From Actinopolyspora saharensis (lineage in GTDB: Bacteria; Actinomycetota; Actinomycetes; Mycobacteriales; Pseudonocardiaceae), in contig NZ_FNKO01000002.1 in assembly GCF_900100925.1 (NCBI RefSeq), positions 1,612,001-1,676,000 of the forward strand: 64,000 bases of DNA, in the 5' to 3' direction. This document shows, piece by piece, positions 54,653 through 64,000 of the stretch. The position numbers and the translations under genes are program-made. The notes under the pieces were generated by a model that did no database searches, had not been told where the DNA came from, and saw nothing but the letters and a program-made list of their open reading frames with translations. How positions within the stretch are numbered: the stretch's first letter is position 1; every line of letters begins with the position of its first letter.

Positions 54653-54869
54653 GCGGGGAGGCCTCCGCGGTCGAGCCGGTGGGGAAGTCGGCCGGGAATC
54701 CTGAGGAGCTTTCTGGTGTGCCACCAGTGCGCCACCGGGTCGTGCGCGTCCCCGGGGACGCGCCTGCGGCCGCGCAGCTGCTCGGGTGGCACCGATCGCG
54801 GGTAGCGGCCCCGGTGTCGTGACGGGGCCGTCGTCCGGAACGTGCGCTACGCGACAGGGTGATCGTGGG

Positions 54870-54917
54870 TGACGCGCGTACAGTCGTGTCGTTATACTTG
54901 AGTCAAACGGACTCAAG
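54870..54917 (+). promoter_or_regulatory. clpB promoter with a perfect HAIR operator
   Basis: CTTGAGT-caaacgg-ACTCAAG (54897-54917) is an exact HspR binding site. It overlaps a -10-like TATACT (54893-54898), with a weak TGACGC (-35) 17 bases upstream. HspR encoded at 40997 should repress clpB directly here. No gene lies between 54653 and 55040. Confidence 0.9.
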
Positions 54918-55040
54918 TTTGCTTCTGCTGCTGATGCGAAGCAGCCGTCACCGGTGGCCGCCCACGGGTATCGGAGTCGGAAGGGGTACCCGGCGGACGC
55001 GGACGAAGGGGACGAGTTCCCGATCACGACGAGGTGAGGA

Positions 55041-57623
55041 ATGGACGCTTTCAACCCGACGACCAAGACCCAGCAGGCGATCTCCTCCGCCGCCCAGGCC
55101 GCCACCATGGCGGGCAACCCCGACGTGACCCCCGCGCACCTGCTCGGGGCGCTGCTGGCGCAGAGCGACGGGCTGGCCTCGCCGCTGCTGTCCGAGGTCG
55201 GCGCCGACCCGGCGCGGGTGCGTTCCGAGTGCGAGCAGATCGCCAACGGGCTGCCCGCGGCCTCGGGGTCCACGGTCTCCAGCCCGCAACTCTCGCGGGA
55301 GTCGGTCAAGGCCCTCACCCACGCGCAGCAGCTGGCCACGGAGCTGGGCGACGAGTACGTCTCGGTCGAGCACCTGCTGGTGGGGCTGGCCACGGAGGGT
55401 GGACAGGTGGCCGAGCTGCTCCGGAGCAGCGGAGCCGCCCCGGACGCGCTCCGGGAGGCGTTCACCAGGGTGCGCGGTTCGGCGCGGGTCACCAGCCCCG
55501 ACCCGGAGGGCACCTACAACGCGCTGGAGAAGTACGGCCTCGACCTGACCGAACGCGCCCGCAGCGGTGACCTGGACCCGGTCATCGGCAGGGACACCGA
55601 GATCCGCCGGGTGGTGCAGGTGCTGTCCCGGCGCACCAAGAACAACCCCGTGCTGATCGGTGAGCCCGGCGTGGGCAAGACCGCGATCGTGGAAGGGCTG
55701 GCCCAGCGCATCATCGCCGGTGACGTGCCCGAGTCGCTGCGCGACAAGCGCGTGGTCGCGCTGGACGTGGGATCCATGGTGGCCGGGGCCAAGTACCGCG
55801 GCGAGTTCGAGGAGCGCCTCAAGGCGGTGCTCAAGGAGATCACCGAGTCCGAGGGGCAGGTGATCACCTTCATCGACGAGCTGCACACCATCGTGGGCGC
55901 CGGGGCAGGCGGCGAGGGCGCCATGGACGCGGGCAACATGATCAAACCCATGCTGGCCCGCGGTGAGCTCCGCATGGTCGGCGCGACCACGCTCGACGAG
56001 TACCGCAAGCACGTCGAGACGGACGCCGCGCTGGAGCGCAGGTTCCAGCAGGTCATGACCGGGGAACCGAGCCCGGACGACGCGGTGGCGATCCTGCGCG
56101 GGCTCAAGGAGCGCTACGAGGTGCACCACGGTGTGCGCATCACCGACGGTGCGCTGGTGGCTGCCGCGACGCTGTCGGACCGCTACATCACGGACCGCTA
56201 CCTGCCGGACAAGGCCATCGACCTGGTCGACGAGGCGGCCTCGCGGTTGCGGATGGAGATCGACTCGCGTCCGGTGGAGATCGACGAGGTGGAGCGCGCC
56301 GTCCGCAGGCTCGAGATCGAGGAGATGGCGCTGTCGGCCGAGCAGGACCAGGACTCGCGGGAGCGGCTCGAGACCCTGCGCCAGGAGCTGGCCGACCAGC
56401 GCGAGCGGCTGTCCGAGCTGACCGCGCGCTGGCAGCAGGAGAAGGAGTCCATCGACCGGGTGCGGGACCTCAAGGGTCAGCTCGAATCGGTGCGCGGCGA
56501 GTCGGAGCGCGCCGAGCGCGACGGTGACCTCGGCAAGGCGGCCGAGCTGCGCTACGGTCGCCTCCCGGAGCTGGAGAAGGAGCTGGAGGAGGCCACCGAG
56601 GCGCAGAACCGCTCCAAGGCGATGCTCCAGGAGGAGGTCTCCCCGGACGACGTGGCCGAGGTGGTCAGCTCCTGGACCGGCATCCCCGCGGGACGCCTGC
56701 TGGAGGGCGAGACGGCCAAGCTGCTCCGGATGGAGGAGGCGCTCGGTTCCCGCGTGATCGGGCAGTCCGAAGCGGTGCGGGCGGTCTCGGACTCGGTGCG
56801 CCGCTCCCGTGCCGGGGTGGCCGATCCGGACAGGCCGATGGGGTCCTTCCTGTTCCTCGGGCCCACCGGGGTGGGCAAGACCGAGCTGGCCAAGGCCCTG
56901 GCCGAGTTCCTCTTCGACGACGAGCGCGCGATGGTGCGCATCGACATGAGCGAGTACTCCGAGAAGCACTCGGTCGCGCGCCTGGTGGGTGCACCGCCGG
57001 GGTACGTGGGCTACGACCAGGGTGGTCAGCTCACCGAGACCATCCGCAGGCGCCCGTACTCCGTGGTGCTGCTCGACGAGGTCGAGAAGGCCCACCAGGA
57101 CGTCTTCGACGTGCTGCTGCAGGTGCTCGACGACGGCAGGCTCACCGACGGACAGGGGCGCACGGTGGACTTCCGCAACACCATCCTGGTGCTGACCTCG
57201 AACCTGGGCTCGCAGGCCGTCGCGGACCGGAACCTCTCCGAGTCCGAACGGGACGAGGCCGTGATGACGGTGGTGCGCAACCAGTTCAAGCCGGAGTTCC
57301 TGAACCGCCTGGACGGCACGCTGGTGTTCCACGCGCTGTCCACCGAGCAGCTGACCTCGATCGTGGACATCCAGGTGGACCGGTTGGCGCGCAGGCTGGC
57401 CAAGCGGAGGCTCACGCTGGACGTGAGCCCGGCCGCGAAGGAGTGGCTGGCCGTCAACGGGTTCGACCCGGTGTTCGGGGCCCGGCCGCTGCGGCGGCTG
57501 GTCGAGTCGGCCATCGGGGACCAGCTGTCCCGCAAGCTGCTGGCCGGTGACATCAAGGACGGGGACAAGGTGGCCGTGGACGTCGGTTCCGACGGGTCCG
57601 CGCTGACCGTGTCCGCTGAGTGA
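55041..57623 (+). CDS. clpB: Disaggregase ClpB (Hsp100)
   Basis: An 860-residue AAA+ disaggregase that works with DnaK/DnaJ/GrpE. Clp_N repeats cover residues 1-145. NBD1 has Walker A GEPGVGKT and Walker [10 protein letters not shown]. The coiled-coil middle domain follows ([20 protein letters not shown] onward, ending near residue 525). NBD2 has [21 protein letters not shown] and the sensor-2 region [10 protein letters not shown]. Full length with no anomalies. ATG 55041 follows GAGGTGAGGA. Regulated through the HAIR site upstream. Confidence 0.98.
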   Translation: MDAFNPTTKTQQAISSAAQAATMAGNPDVTPAHLLGALLAQSDGLASPLLSEVGADPARVRSECEQIANGLPAASGSTVSSPQLSRESVKALTHAQQLATELGDEYVSVEHLLVGLATEGGQVAELLRSSGAAPDALREAFTRVRGSARVTSPDPEGTYNALEKYGLDLTERARSGDLDPVIGRDTEIRRVVQVLSRRTKNNPVLIGEPGVGKTAIVEGLAQRIIAGDVPESLRDKRVVALDVGSMVAGAKYRGEFEERLKAVLKEITESEGQVITFIDELHTIVGAGAGGEGAMDAGNMIKPMLARGELRMVGATTLDEYRKHVETDAALERRFQQVMTGEPSPDDAVAILRGLKERYEVHHGVRITDGALVAAATLSDRYITDRYLPDKAIDLVDEAASRLRMEIDSRPVEIDEVERAVRRLEIEEMALSAEQDQDSRERLETLRQELADQRERLSELTARWQQEKESIDRVRDLKGQLESVRGESERAERDGDLGKAAELRYGRLPELEKELEEATEAQNRSKAMLQEEVSPDDVAEVVSSWTGIPAGRLLEGETAKLLRMEEALGSRVIGQSEAVRAVSDSVRRSRAGVADPDRPMGSFLFLGPTGVGKTELAKALAEFLFDDERAMVRIDMSEYSEKHSVARLVGAPPGYVGYDQGGQLTETIRRRPYSVVLLDEVEKAHQDVFDVLLQVLDDGRLTDGQGRTVDFRNTILVLTSNLGSQAVADRNLSESERDEAVMTVVRNQFKPEFLNRLDGTLVFHALSTEQLTSIVDIQVDRLARRLAKRRLTLDVSPAAKEWLAVNGFDPVFGARPLRRLVESAIGDQLSRKLLAGDIKDGDKVAVDVGSDGSALTVSAE

Positions 57624-57879
57624 GCCCGCGGCGGAGGCGGGAGGTCGTCTGTGCCGTGCGCCGGGTGCGGCGTGCGGCCCGGCGACCGCTGGTTGCCGGG
57701 CACGGGGGACGTGCGGTGCGGGGCCGCCCGCGTCGCAGGAGGGGCGTCGTGTCCGGACGCGGTTCCCACGCAGGCCCACGTGGGACGTGCACCCGGTGTC
57801 GACTCCTGCTCGTGCCGCGACGAGCAGCCGGTGGACTGCTCCGCCGCAGCAGTCGCCGGGCCTTCCGTCGCGGCCGGGC

Positions 57880-58485
57880 TCACGACTGCTGATTGCGCTG
57901 GTGGCGTTCGGCCTTGGCCCTGTTGCCGCAGACGGCCATGGAACACCACCGGCGTCGGCGGCTCGGGGACGGGTCGAGAAAGAGCCACGAGCACCGGGCG
58001 CACGTGCTCACCAGTGATCTGCTCTCGCTGAGCAGCAGCTCAGCGCTGGCCAGGGCCGCTCTGCGGGCGACGAGGCGTGGCCCGAGCGAGCCGACGTCGA
58101 GCTGCCAGCTCCGCCGGGTGTGGAACCGCTCCGAGGGGTTCGCCTGGTGCTGCGCTGTCAGGATGTCGGCTTTGACCCGGTCACGCGCACTCGGTTCGCA
58201 AACGGTGTGCTCGACTCCGGCCAGCAGGAACTCGTGCAGGGCTTCGCGCTGCTCGCGCAGTTCGACCAGCGCTGCCTCCGCTTCAGCCGGGGCCGCTTCG
58301 GCGCGGTTCAGCAGGTAGCCGTGCTCGTCCTCCTCGAGCAGCTCGACCGCATGCGCCCAGTCGGCCGCGTCGGCGAACTCGCGCAGGTACTCCACAGTGC
58401 GGTCCTTGGTCCGTCCTCCCACGGTGTTGACGAAGTCGAGCGCCGGATGGCCACCGAGCAACGGCGCAGCTGTCCAAGCGGCCAT
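57880..58485 (-). CDS. CGNR zinc-finger (ABATE-domain) regulator
   Basis: A 201-residue protein. The N-terminal ABATE domain (GGHPALDFVNTVGGRTKDRT, VEYLREFADAADWA) precedes the C-terminal zinc finger CARCSWLFLDPSPSRRRRWC, SMAVCGNRAKAERH, with the four Cys and the CGNR signature. Such proteins are likely DNA-binding regulators. The ATG at 58485 is 92 bases from the divergent hydrolase gene, and a palindrome lies between them. The 256 bases after its stop (57624-57879) show no convincing gene. Confidence 0.87.
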   Translation of the reverse strand: MAAWTAAPLLGGHPALDFVNTVGGRTKDRTVEYLREFADAADWAHAVELLEEDEHGYLLNRAEAAPAEAEAALVELREQREALHEFLLAGVEHTVCEPSARDRVKADILTAQHQANPSERFHTRRSWQLDVGSLGPRLVARRAALASAELLLSESRSLVSTCARCSWLFLDPSPSRRRRWCSMAVCGNRAKAERHQRNQQS

Positions 58486-58544
58486 GTTCCCTCCGAGAAC
58501 GTGTCGAGGTCGAGTTGACGACTCGAGGTCGCTACCATGACCAT

Positions 58545-58577
58545 ACTAACCGGAATACAGAGAAAAGGGGTTAGTAG
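58545..58577. promoter_or_regulatory. Inverted repeat between the CGNR regulator and the hydrolase
   Basis: TACTAACC (58545-58552) and GGTTAGTA (58570-58577) are perfect partners separated by 17 bases. The right arm abuts the hydrolase start, and the region has promoter-like AT-rich content. Likely operator for the divergent pair. Confidence 0.6.
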
Positions 58578-59425
58578 TGTTCGAGTCCTCGACGCCCGAG
58601 ACGTGGCGTCCGCCCGAGACGTTCGAGTTCCGGGGGCAGGAGATCCGCTACGGGGTGTCCGGAGAGGGCGAACCGGTGGTTCTGCTGCACGGAACGCCGT
58701 TCTCCTCGGTGGTGTGGCGGCGCATCGTGCCGCAGCTCGCCCGGAAGCACCGGGTGCACTACTTCGACCTGCTCGGTTACGGCTGCTCGGAGCAGCGGGA
58801 GGGGCAGGACGTCTCACTGGGCGTGCAGAACCTGGTTTTCACCGAGCTGCTCGACCACTGGGGGCTCGACTCCCCGCACGTGGTCGGTCACGACTTCGGG
58901 GGAACCACTGCGCTGCGTACGCACCTTCTCGACGGTCGGGACTACCGGTCCCTGACGTTGATCGACCCGGTCGCGCTCAGCCCGCACGGTTCGGAGCTCG
59001 TGCGGACCGCCCGGCGTCACGGGGACGCGTTCACCGAGCTGCCCGACTACATCCACGAGGCGGTGCTGCGGGCCTACATCGGTGGAGCGCTGCGCCGACC
59101 GCTGTCCGAGCAGGAGATGCGGTACTACCTGGAACCCTGGACGGGATCGCGGGGACAGGCCGCCTTCTACCGCCAGGTCGCGCAGATGGACGACCGCTAC
59201 ACCGACGAGATCCAGGACCGCTACGACGAGATCCGCTGTCCGGTCACTCTCCTCTGGGGTGAGCAGGACGCGTGGGTCCCCCTGGCGCGAGGCCGGGAGC
59301 TGGCCGAGCGCATGCCACACGCCGAGTTCGGCGTCGTGCCTGCAGCGGGGCACCTCGTTCCCGACGACGCGCCCGAAGCGGTCGTGGCCGCGGTGCTGGA
59401 CTCGCTGCACCGGCTCGACCGCTGA
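58577..59425 (+). CDS. Alpha/beta-hydrolase (haloalkane dehalogenase/epoxide hydrolase-like)
   Basis: A 282-residue alpha/beta-hydrolase. The oxyanion motif is VVLLHGTPFSSVVWRRI, and the nucleophile elbow is VVGHDFGG, so the nucleophile is Asp as in dehalogenases and epoxide hydrolases. A late acid is likely in LLWGEQDAWVP, and the catalytic His is in VPAAGHLVPDDAP. A cap domain spans about residues 140-215. The GTG at 58577 follows AAAAGGGG. Probably acts on a xenobiotic or small ester/halide under control of the divergent regulator. Confidence 0.85.
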   Translation: MFESSTPETWRPPETFEFRGQEIRYGVSGEGEPVVLLHGTPFSSVVWRRIVPQLARKHRVHYFDLLGYGCSEQREGQDVSLGVQNLVFTELLDHWGLDSPHVVGHDFGGTTALRTHLLDGRDYRSLTLIDPVALSPHGSELVRTARRHGDAFTELPDYIHEAVLRAYIGGALRRPLSEQEMRYYLEPWTGSRGQAAFYRQVAQMDDRYTDEIQDRYDEIRCPVTLLWGEQDAWVPLARGRELAERMPHAEFGVVPAAGHLVPDDAPEAVVAAVLDSLHRLDR

Positions 59426-59470
59426 CCGCCCGTGGTCGTGTCGAGCCGGACGCTTCCCCGTTCGAGGAGG

Positions 59471-60703
59471 TCAGCTGCGCTGCCCGCCGCTGCCGATCCC
59501 GGCCAGCACGGCGAAGACCCCCGCGGCCACGGCGAAGACGATCGTGGCGCTGTGCAGCCCGAACAGCGTGGTCAGGTAGCCGAGCAGGATGCTGGACCCT
59601 CCGGCGGACAGGTAGGCGACCACGTAGATCGTCGCCGAGGTGCCCGCGCGCTGCTCGGGCGTGGCCAGCGCGCTGAGCATCCGGAAACCGCCCGCGAACA
59701 TCAGACCCCAGCCTGCACCCAGCACCACGGACCCGGCGAACAGCAGCGCGGCGCTGCCGAGGACCACGGCCACGGCCACAGCGGCCAGCCCGACCAGCAG
59801 CAGCGGGACGGCCAGCCGCACCGCGCGCGTGCCGTGCCAACCCGATGCCAGCACCTGCGCGATGCTGCCGACGCCCGCCAGCACCGTGACGGTCAGCCCG
59901 CCGACGAAGTGGGAGTTGCTCTCGACCAGCCCGCTGGCCACCGACGGCCCCAGCGACATGAACATCCCGCCGATGGTCCAGGCCGACAGCATCGTGGTGG
60001 CCAGCAGCGCGAACCTCCGCCCCTGCCCTTCCGGAACGGTCGGCCGCTGCGGGCGCAGCACCCGCTTCAGCTCGGCCCGCCTCCCGGTCACCGGCTCGGG
60101 CATCGCCAGCACCCCGAGGAACAGGAGCACCAGCGCGGCGATCAGCACGAGATAGCTGAGCACGGTGGGGGCGGGGGCGAACTGGACCAGTGCCCCGGCC
60201 AGCACCGATCCCACGGCCATGCCGCCCGCGGCCGCCACCCCGTTCACCAGTGGCCCGCGTCCGCTTCCCCGCGGTTGGAAGTCCATCAGCGTGGCGCTGA
60301 CCGCGCTGGTCACGGCACCGGTGGCCAGCCCCTGCAGCACGCGTCCCAGGCACAGCCACCAGACTCCTGGGGCGAAGGCCAGCACGAGCAGCGAGACCGC
60401 TTCCAGCGCTGTCGCGCCGAGCAGCACCGGGCGGCGGCCCAGGTGATCGGACAGCGAGCCGAACAGCAGCAGCGCGGCGAGTATCCCGATCATGTACACG
60501 GCGAAGACCACCGTCAGCACGGTGCTGGAGAAGTGCCATTCGCGCTGGTAGATCGCGTACATGGGCGACGGCGCGGTGGAGGCCATCAGGAACACCGCGA
60601 GGATCGCTGCCGCGAGGGTGAACGCTGCTCCGGACCGCGGTCGGCGACCACGTGCTGGCTCCGTGACTGGTGGGGCTGTCGTGGCGCTGGGCTCGGGCGG
60701 CAT
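59471..60703 (-). CDS. 12-TM MFS drug transporter
   Basis: A 410-residue MFS protein with twelve membrane helices: motif A GSLSDHLGRRPVLLG after TM2 and the TM4 Arg in LGRVLQGLATGAVTSAV. A DHA1-type drug exporter is likely. The ATG at 60703 lies 48 bases from the operator at 60751, whose twin precedes the TetR gene at 61561, tying the pump to that regulator. Confidence 0.87.
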   Translation of the reverse strand: MPPEPSATTAPPVTEPARGRRPRSGAAFTLAAAILAVFLMASTAPSPMYAIYQREWHFSSTVLTVVFAVYMIGILAALLLFGSLSDHLGRRPVLLGATALEAVSLLVLAFAPGVWWLCLGRVLQGLATGAVTSAVSATLMDFQPRGSGRGPLVNGVAAAGGMAVGSVLAGALVQFAPAPTVLSYLVLIAALVLLFLGVLAMPEPVTGRRAELKRVLRPQRPTVPEGQGRRFALLATTMLSAWTIGGMFMSLGPSVASGLVESNSHFVGGLTVTVLAGVGSIAQVLASGWHGTRAVRLAVPLLLVGLAAVAVAVVLGSAALLFAGSVVLGAGWGLMFAGGFRMLSALATPEQRAGTSATIYVVAYLSAGGSSILLGYLTTLFGLHSATIVFAVAAGVFAVLAGIGSGGQRS

Positions 60704-60750
60704 GATTCTCCTCGCCGGAACGAGTTATTCCGCGCCGCTCAACACGGTTC

Positions 60751-60772
60751 CGGAACGGATCATTCCGCTCCG
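60751..60772. promoter_or_regulatory. TetR operator copy 1 (MFS gene side)
   Basis: A 22-base partly palindromic sequence (cggaacggat, then cattccgctccg) identical to 61524-61545. It lies just upstream of the minus-strand MFS gene. Confidence 0.75.
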
Positions 60773-60973
60773 GAGTGCTCTGTGGTGCTTCCCACAGCGC
60801 ATCCCGGAGGGGCTGCGCCGAACGGGGGGTCAGCGCTGCTCGCGGAGGGCGCGGAGGAGCGGTGGGGAGCCGCCCCGGCCGTGGCTTCGAAAGCGGTCGG
60901 GGTGGATACGGTCGGGGACCGTTTCGCCGCCGGGAGCTTCCGGCGGTGTGGCAGTCGTCGATCGGGGAGAAGC

Positions 60974-61468
60974 GTGTCGGAGGATCGAAGTTCGGATGCC
61001 CGCAACACCGGGGCCTTCCTCGCCTTCCTCACGACGCTGCTCGTGGTTCCGGGGCTGCTGGCGCACGGATCCTGGGTGTTCGCGTCGTTCGAGGGGTGGG
61101 CGCACGGCCACGGGATCAGGCCGGTCGCGCTGCTCGGGGGCGTGAGCAACGCGCTGATCGCGGCGGTGCTGGCGGCGGGGACCGTCGTGCTGCTGCTGCG
61201 CCGATCGCTGGGACGGTGGATGGTGGTCGCGGGCGCGAGCGGGGCGGTGGTGGCGTTCCTCGTCGAGATCGCGCGGCTCCTGGTGCGGATCGCGCACCTG
61301 GAGGACGGTGACACCGAGGCCTTCCTGACGATGGGGCTCCTCTTCCTGTGCGCCGGCCTGCTCGGCCCGGCCCTCACCCTCGTGTGCACCCTCTCCGGAA
61401 GCACGGGCGAGTGGCTCCGCCAGGGGCCTCGTGGTTCCTCCGCCGGGGCGGAGCACCGACGGACCTGA
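60974..61468 (+). CDS. Hypothetical four-helix membrane protein
   Basis: A 164-residue protein with four membrane helices (FLAFLTTLLVVPGLLAHGSW; ALLGGVSNALIAAVLAAGTV; MVVAGASGAVVAFLVEIARL; FLTMGLLFLCAGLLGPALTL). The GTG at 60974 has GGGGAGA upstream. No family recognised. It lies between the two TetR operators and may belong to the same regulon. Confidence 0.65.
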   Translation: MSEDRSSDARNTGAFLAFLTTLLVVPGLLAHGSWVFASFEGWAHGHGIRPVALLGGVSNALIAAVLAAGTVVLLLRRSLGRWMVVAGASGAVVAFLVEIARLLVRIAHLEDGDTEAFLTMGLLFLCAGLLGPALTLVCTLSGSTGEWLRQGPRGSSAGAEHRRT

Positions 61469-61523
61469 TCCGGCACGATCCTCCCGTCGGGGCGAGTTGG
61501 GCCGCACCGCTTGCGGACGTCCT

Positions 61524-61545
61524 CGGAACGGATCATTCCGCTCCG
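61524..61545. promoter_or_regulatory. TetR operator copy 2 (autoregulatory side)
   Basis: An exact repeat of the 22 bases at 60751-60772, here 16 bases before the tetR start and overlapping its likely promoter/leader. Confidence 0.78.
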
Positions 61546-61560
61546 AGGTATGCTGTGGTC

Positions 61561-62205
61561 ATGACCACAGCCCAGCAGGCGACGGACTACGACGAACGGG
61601 TGATCGACGCGGCTCGTGAGGTGTTCGCGCAGCAGGGGTTCGCCGCTCCCATCTCCGAGGTGGCCGAACTCGCCGGAGTGGGGGTCGCCAGCATCTACCG
61701 GCGCTACCCGAACAAGCGGGAGCTGGCCGAGCGCGTCCGGATCGCGGCCACCAGGCGCATCGTCGCCGAGGCTGAGTCAGCACGGGAAGCGGAGTCCGAT
61801 CCCTGGAAGGCCTTCGAGCGGTTCATGTACGGGTGCCTGCGGGAGCACACCGGAATCGGTGTCGTGCTGCCGCCCCACGCGGACTGCGGGGGTTTCTCGG
61901 AGGAGCTGCTCACCTCCCGGGAGCGGATGATCTCGCGGGTGGAGGAGCTCGTAGCGGCGGCGCAGCGCGCCGGGGAACTGCGCGGTGACCTGCGGGCCGC
62001 GGACGTGTTCGTGCTGTTCAAGCACCTCAACCCCCCGCTTTCCACCGACGAGCCGCGGCGCGCCGAGCTGCGGGCGCGTTACCTGACCCTGGTGCTGCCC
62101 GGCCTGCGGGACGGCTCGATCCCGCTCCCGGGAGCGGCTCCGGACTGGGACGAGCTGCGGCGGATGTGCGAGACCGGAGCGGACTCTACTCACTCGGAAG
62201 GGTGA
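61561..62205 (+). CDS. TetR-family regulator of the MFS pump
   Basis: A 214-residue TetR protein. The helix-turn-helix is at residues 10-55 (RVIDAAREVFAQQGFAAPIS, EVAELAGVGVASIYRRYPNK). The C-terminal ligand-binding region is of the type seen in many drug-responsive TetR proteins. The ATG at 61561 follows an identical operator to that before the MFS gene, so it probably represses both. Confidence 0.87.
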   Translation: MTTAQQATDYDERVIDAAREVFAQQGFAAPISEVAELAGVGVASIYRRYPNKRELAERVRIAATRRIVAEAESAREAESDPWKAFERFMYGCLREHTGIGVVLPPHADCGGFSEELLTSRERMISRVEELVAAAQRAGELRGDLRAADVFVLFKHLNPPLSTDEPRRAELRARYLTLVLPGLRDGSIPLPGAAPDWDELRRMCETGADSTHSEG

Positions 62206-62312
62206 GTCGGTCCCGGGTGGGCGGTCCGCGCCGCCGCGGAATCCGCGGTTAGCGGCGGAATCGTAAGGCAGGTGATCTTCGCAGTGTTTCACCGGCGGAC
62301 TACCCTGCGCGT

Positions 62313-63095
62313 GTGGGCATACCTGCATGGGTCTGGTTCGTCGTGGCGGCCGTCGCGATCGCGGCAGGCGTCGCGCTGCTGATCACCGACCGCGCGCGGC
62401 GGACGGCAAAAAACCGGGAAAGACGACGTTGGGCGGCGCTGCGCGGATGGCAGTTCGCCGAGTACGACCAGGTGCTGCCGACCAAGTGGCAATGCGGTTT
62501 GCTGCCGCAGTACAGCGGTGCCGTGGCCACCGACATCGTCGCGGGGTCCACTTTCACCGCCGACGGTCGGCGCCAGGTCTCGGTGCTCGACCTGGTGGTC
62601 GGTGGCAGGACCGTGGCGGTGCTGGTCGGGTTGCGGTGCCGCAGGCCGATCGCGACCACGCTGGAGTTGTGGCTGCCGGAGGTGCCCGTGCCGCACGAGT
62701 CCGAACTGGACCTGCTCGGTCCGGTCGGGTCGCGCTACGCGTTCGTGGGCGATGTGGCCACGGCACGTCCGAACGTCACCCCCGACGTGGTGGACGCCGT
62801 CGAGGAGTTCGGTGACGACGTCACCGTGGTCTGGGCAGAGAGCGACTGGGTGCTGGCCGCGCTCGAGCCCGGTGCCGCCGATCCCGCGCAGCTGGAGAGC
62901 GTCCTGCGCGCCCTCGGACAGCTGGCCGACCTGGTCGATCCGTTCGAAGTGGACCCCAACGAGGACCGGCCTTCCGAGCACTCCGCGCCGAACGAAGCAG
63001 TGGAGGAAGCGGTGGAGGAGTCCGCCGACGACGCGGTCGCCGAGGTCGACACCGAGGTCGGGCGGAGCAGGTCGGTCGAGGACGGAACCGCCTGA
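62313..63095 (+). CDS. Hypothetical actinobacterial single-pass membrane protein
   Basis: A 260-residue protein with one N-terminal membrane helix ([20 protein letters not shown]). A soluble domain follows ([20 protein letters not shown], then [20 protein letters not shown]), with an acidic Glu/Asp-rich tail. Conserved-looking but function unknown. The GTG at 62313 begins just before the helix. Confidence 0.72.
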   Translation: MGIPAWVWFVVAAVAIAAGVALLITDRARRTAKNRERRRWAALRGWQFAEYDQVLPTKWQCGLLPQYSGAVATDIVAGSTFTADGRRQVSVLDLVVGGRTVAVLVGLRCRRPIATTLELWLPEVPVPHESELDLLGPVGSRYAFVGDVATARPNVTPDVVDAVEEFGDDVTVVWAESDWVLAALEPGAADPAQLESVLRALGQLADLVDPFEVDPNEDRPSEHSAPNEAVEEAVEESADDAVAEVDTEVGRSRSVEDGTA

Positions 63096-63282
63096 CCCCC
63101 GGTGCGGCAGCGGTCCCCGCGTGAGGGGAGTTCTCGGTGGGCGGACGGTTCCCCGCGGAGCCGTCCGCCCACCGGTGTGCTCGTCCCGCGGGGGCGAGCA
63201 CCGAGCGGAGGGGCTTCTCCCGGGCGCCGCGGGACGGCTCCGCGGGGTGGTCCCGGTCGCGTGCGCGGGTAGGCTGCGGGAC

Positions 63283-64000
63283 ATGTCTACCGCTCTCGTG
63301 ACCGGTGCGACGGCTGGGATCGGACGGGCTTTCGCCCGCCGGCTAGCCGCAGAAGGCCATGATCTGGTGCTGGTTGCCCGCGACTCGGAACGGCTGCGCT
63401 TGCTGGCGGAGCAGCTGCGCGAGCGCTACGGGACGGCCTGCGAGCCGATCCCGGCCGATCTGACCGACCAGGACGCCCTCCGCGAGGTCGAGCAGCGCCT
63501 CGAGGACCCCACCCGGCCGATCGACCTGTTGGTGAACAACGCGGGCTTCGGGACCTCGGGGGCCTTCTGGGACACCGACCCGGAAACCCTGCGCACGCAG
63601 GTCGAGCTGAACGTGACGGCAGTGCTGCGGCTGACCCGCGCCGCCGTTCCGGTGATGCGCGGGCTGGGGCGCGGCGACGTGATCAACGTGTCCAGCGTGG
63701 CCGGTTTCTTCCCGATGTCCGGGTCGACGTACTCGGCCACGAAGTCCTGGGTCACCACCTTCTCCGAGGGGCTTTCCGCCTCGTTGGCGGGCAGCGGGGT
63801 GCGCGTGATGGCGCTGTGCCCCGGGTTCACCCGCACCGAGTTCCACCAGCGGGCCCAGCTGGAGATGAGCGGGCTGCCGCGTGCCTTCTGGCTGGACGCG
63901 GACGACCTGGTGCACGGGGCGATGGACGACCTCCGGAAGGGCAGGACGGTCTCCGTTCCCGGAGCGCAGTACAAGGCGCTCGTGTTCCTGGGACGGCTGG
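63283..64000 (+). CDS. Short-chain dehydrogenase/reductase, 3' end beyond window
   Basis: At least 239 residues of a classical SDR, open at the window edge. The cofactor motif is [20 protein letters not shown] (TGxxxGIG), with NNAGFG next. The catalytic Ser is in [11 protein letters not shown], and Tyr and Lys are in [20 protein letters not shown] closes the core. RARD after strand 2 suggests NADPH. The ATG at 63283 matches the usual N terminus. Substrate unknown; likely a fatty or small ketone. Confidence 0.9.
   Translation, partial: MSTALVTGATAGIGRAFARRLAAEGHDLVLVARDSERLRLLAEQLRERYGTACEPIPADLTDQDALREVEQRLEDPTRPIDLLVNNAGFGTSGAFWDTDPETLRTQVELNVTAVLRLTRAAVPVMRGLGRGDVINVSSVAGFFPMSGSTYSATKSWVTTFSEGLSASLAGSGVRVMALCPGFTRTEFHQRAQLEMSGLPRAFWLDADDLVHGAMDDLRKGRTVSVPGAQYKALVFLGRL

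Noticed and set aside
54948..57779. 943-residue minus-strand frame opposite clpB
   Set aside because: His/Gly/Leu/Arg-rich shadow of a highly conserved gene; no start signal.
57651..58031. Cysteine-rich frame after clpB (starts PCAGCGVRPGDR)
   Set aside because: The CxxC start is tempting as a zinc ribbon, but the rest is disordered, it overlaps the CGNR gene antisense, and there is no ribosome binding site.

Overview
The window is a high-GC actinomycete chromosome segment. It opens inside a 23S rRNA that carries the long extra arm of actinobacterial 23S genes. Gene density is high, GTG and TTG starts are common, and HspR/HAIR heat-shock control, DUF3558 lipoproteins, WXG-type proteins and an EtfD-type oxidoreductase are all present. 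A Pseudonocardiales-like organism (Saccharopolyspora/Actinopolyspora type) is my best guess; the sequence alone does not prove the genus.

Layout. 1-2320: 3' part of an rRNA operon (23S, 5S, terminator). 2.5-9 kb: CPBP protease, paired fluoride channels, MscS channel, two small membrane proteins, a BASS-type transporter and a secreted trypsin-like protease. 9-16.6 kb: an accessory patch with a broken glycoside hydrolase, an 83-bp recombination scar, a glycosyltransferase, a DprA-like/phosphoribosyltransferase gene pair enclosed by direct repeats of the lysE 3' end, LysE, an MBL-fold hydrolase and small enzymes. 16.9-19.9 kb: a WXG-like operon ending in two tandem DUF3558 lipoproteins. 21.5-27.5 kb: an island-like segment at tRNA-Gly(CCC), bounded by perfect 112-bp repeats. 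It holds a SLATT/DUF4231-like membrane protein, an IS5-family element, an AT-rich gene with an internal stop codon, and an XRE-TPR/flavoprotein operon.

27.6-36.2 kb: dcd, a sugar porter, a Uma2-like protein, EtfD, an SMR pump with its TetR regulator, and hisG. 36.9-41.5 kb: the dnaK-grpE-dnaJ-hspR operon with two HAIR operators; dnaJ carries a one-base frameshift. 41.9-54.7 kb: a flavohemoglobin facing a PPOX protein, three MarR regulators, an MFS exporter fused to carboxypeptidase-regulatory-like domains next to a YceI protein carrying the same domain, a DrrAB-like ABC exporter, two NmrA-type proteins and a frameshifted aldo/keto reductase. 54.9-57.6 kb: clpB behind a perfect HAIR site. 57.9-64 kb: a CGNR regulator facing an alpha/beta hydrolase, an MFS exporter and a TetR gene sharing an identical operator, and an SDR gene running off the end.

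The strongest candidates for an undescribed system are the repeat-flanked DprA-like + ComF-like phosphoribosyltransferase pair (11.0-13.25 kb) and the tRNA-Gly segment (22.1-27.5 kb). The MFS/YceI pair sharing a beta-sandwich domain is a third. All functional statements are read from sequence motifs; no database search was possible.
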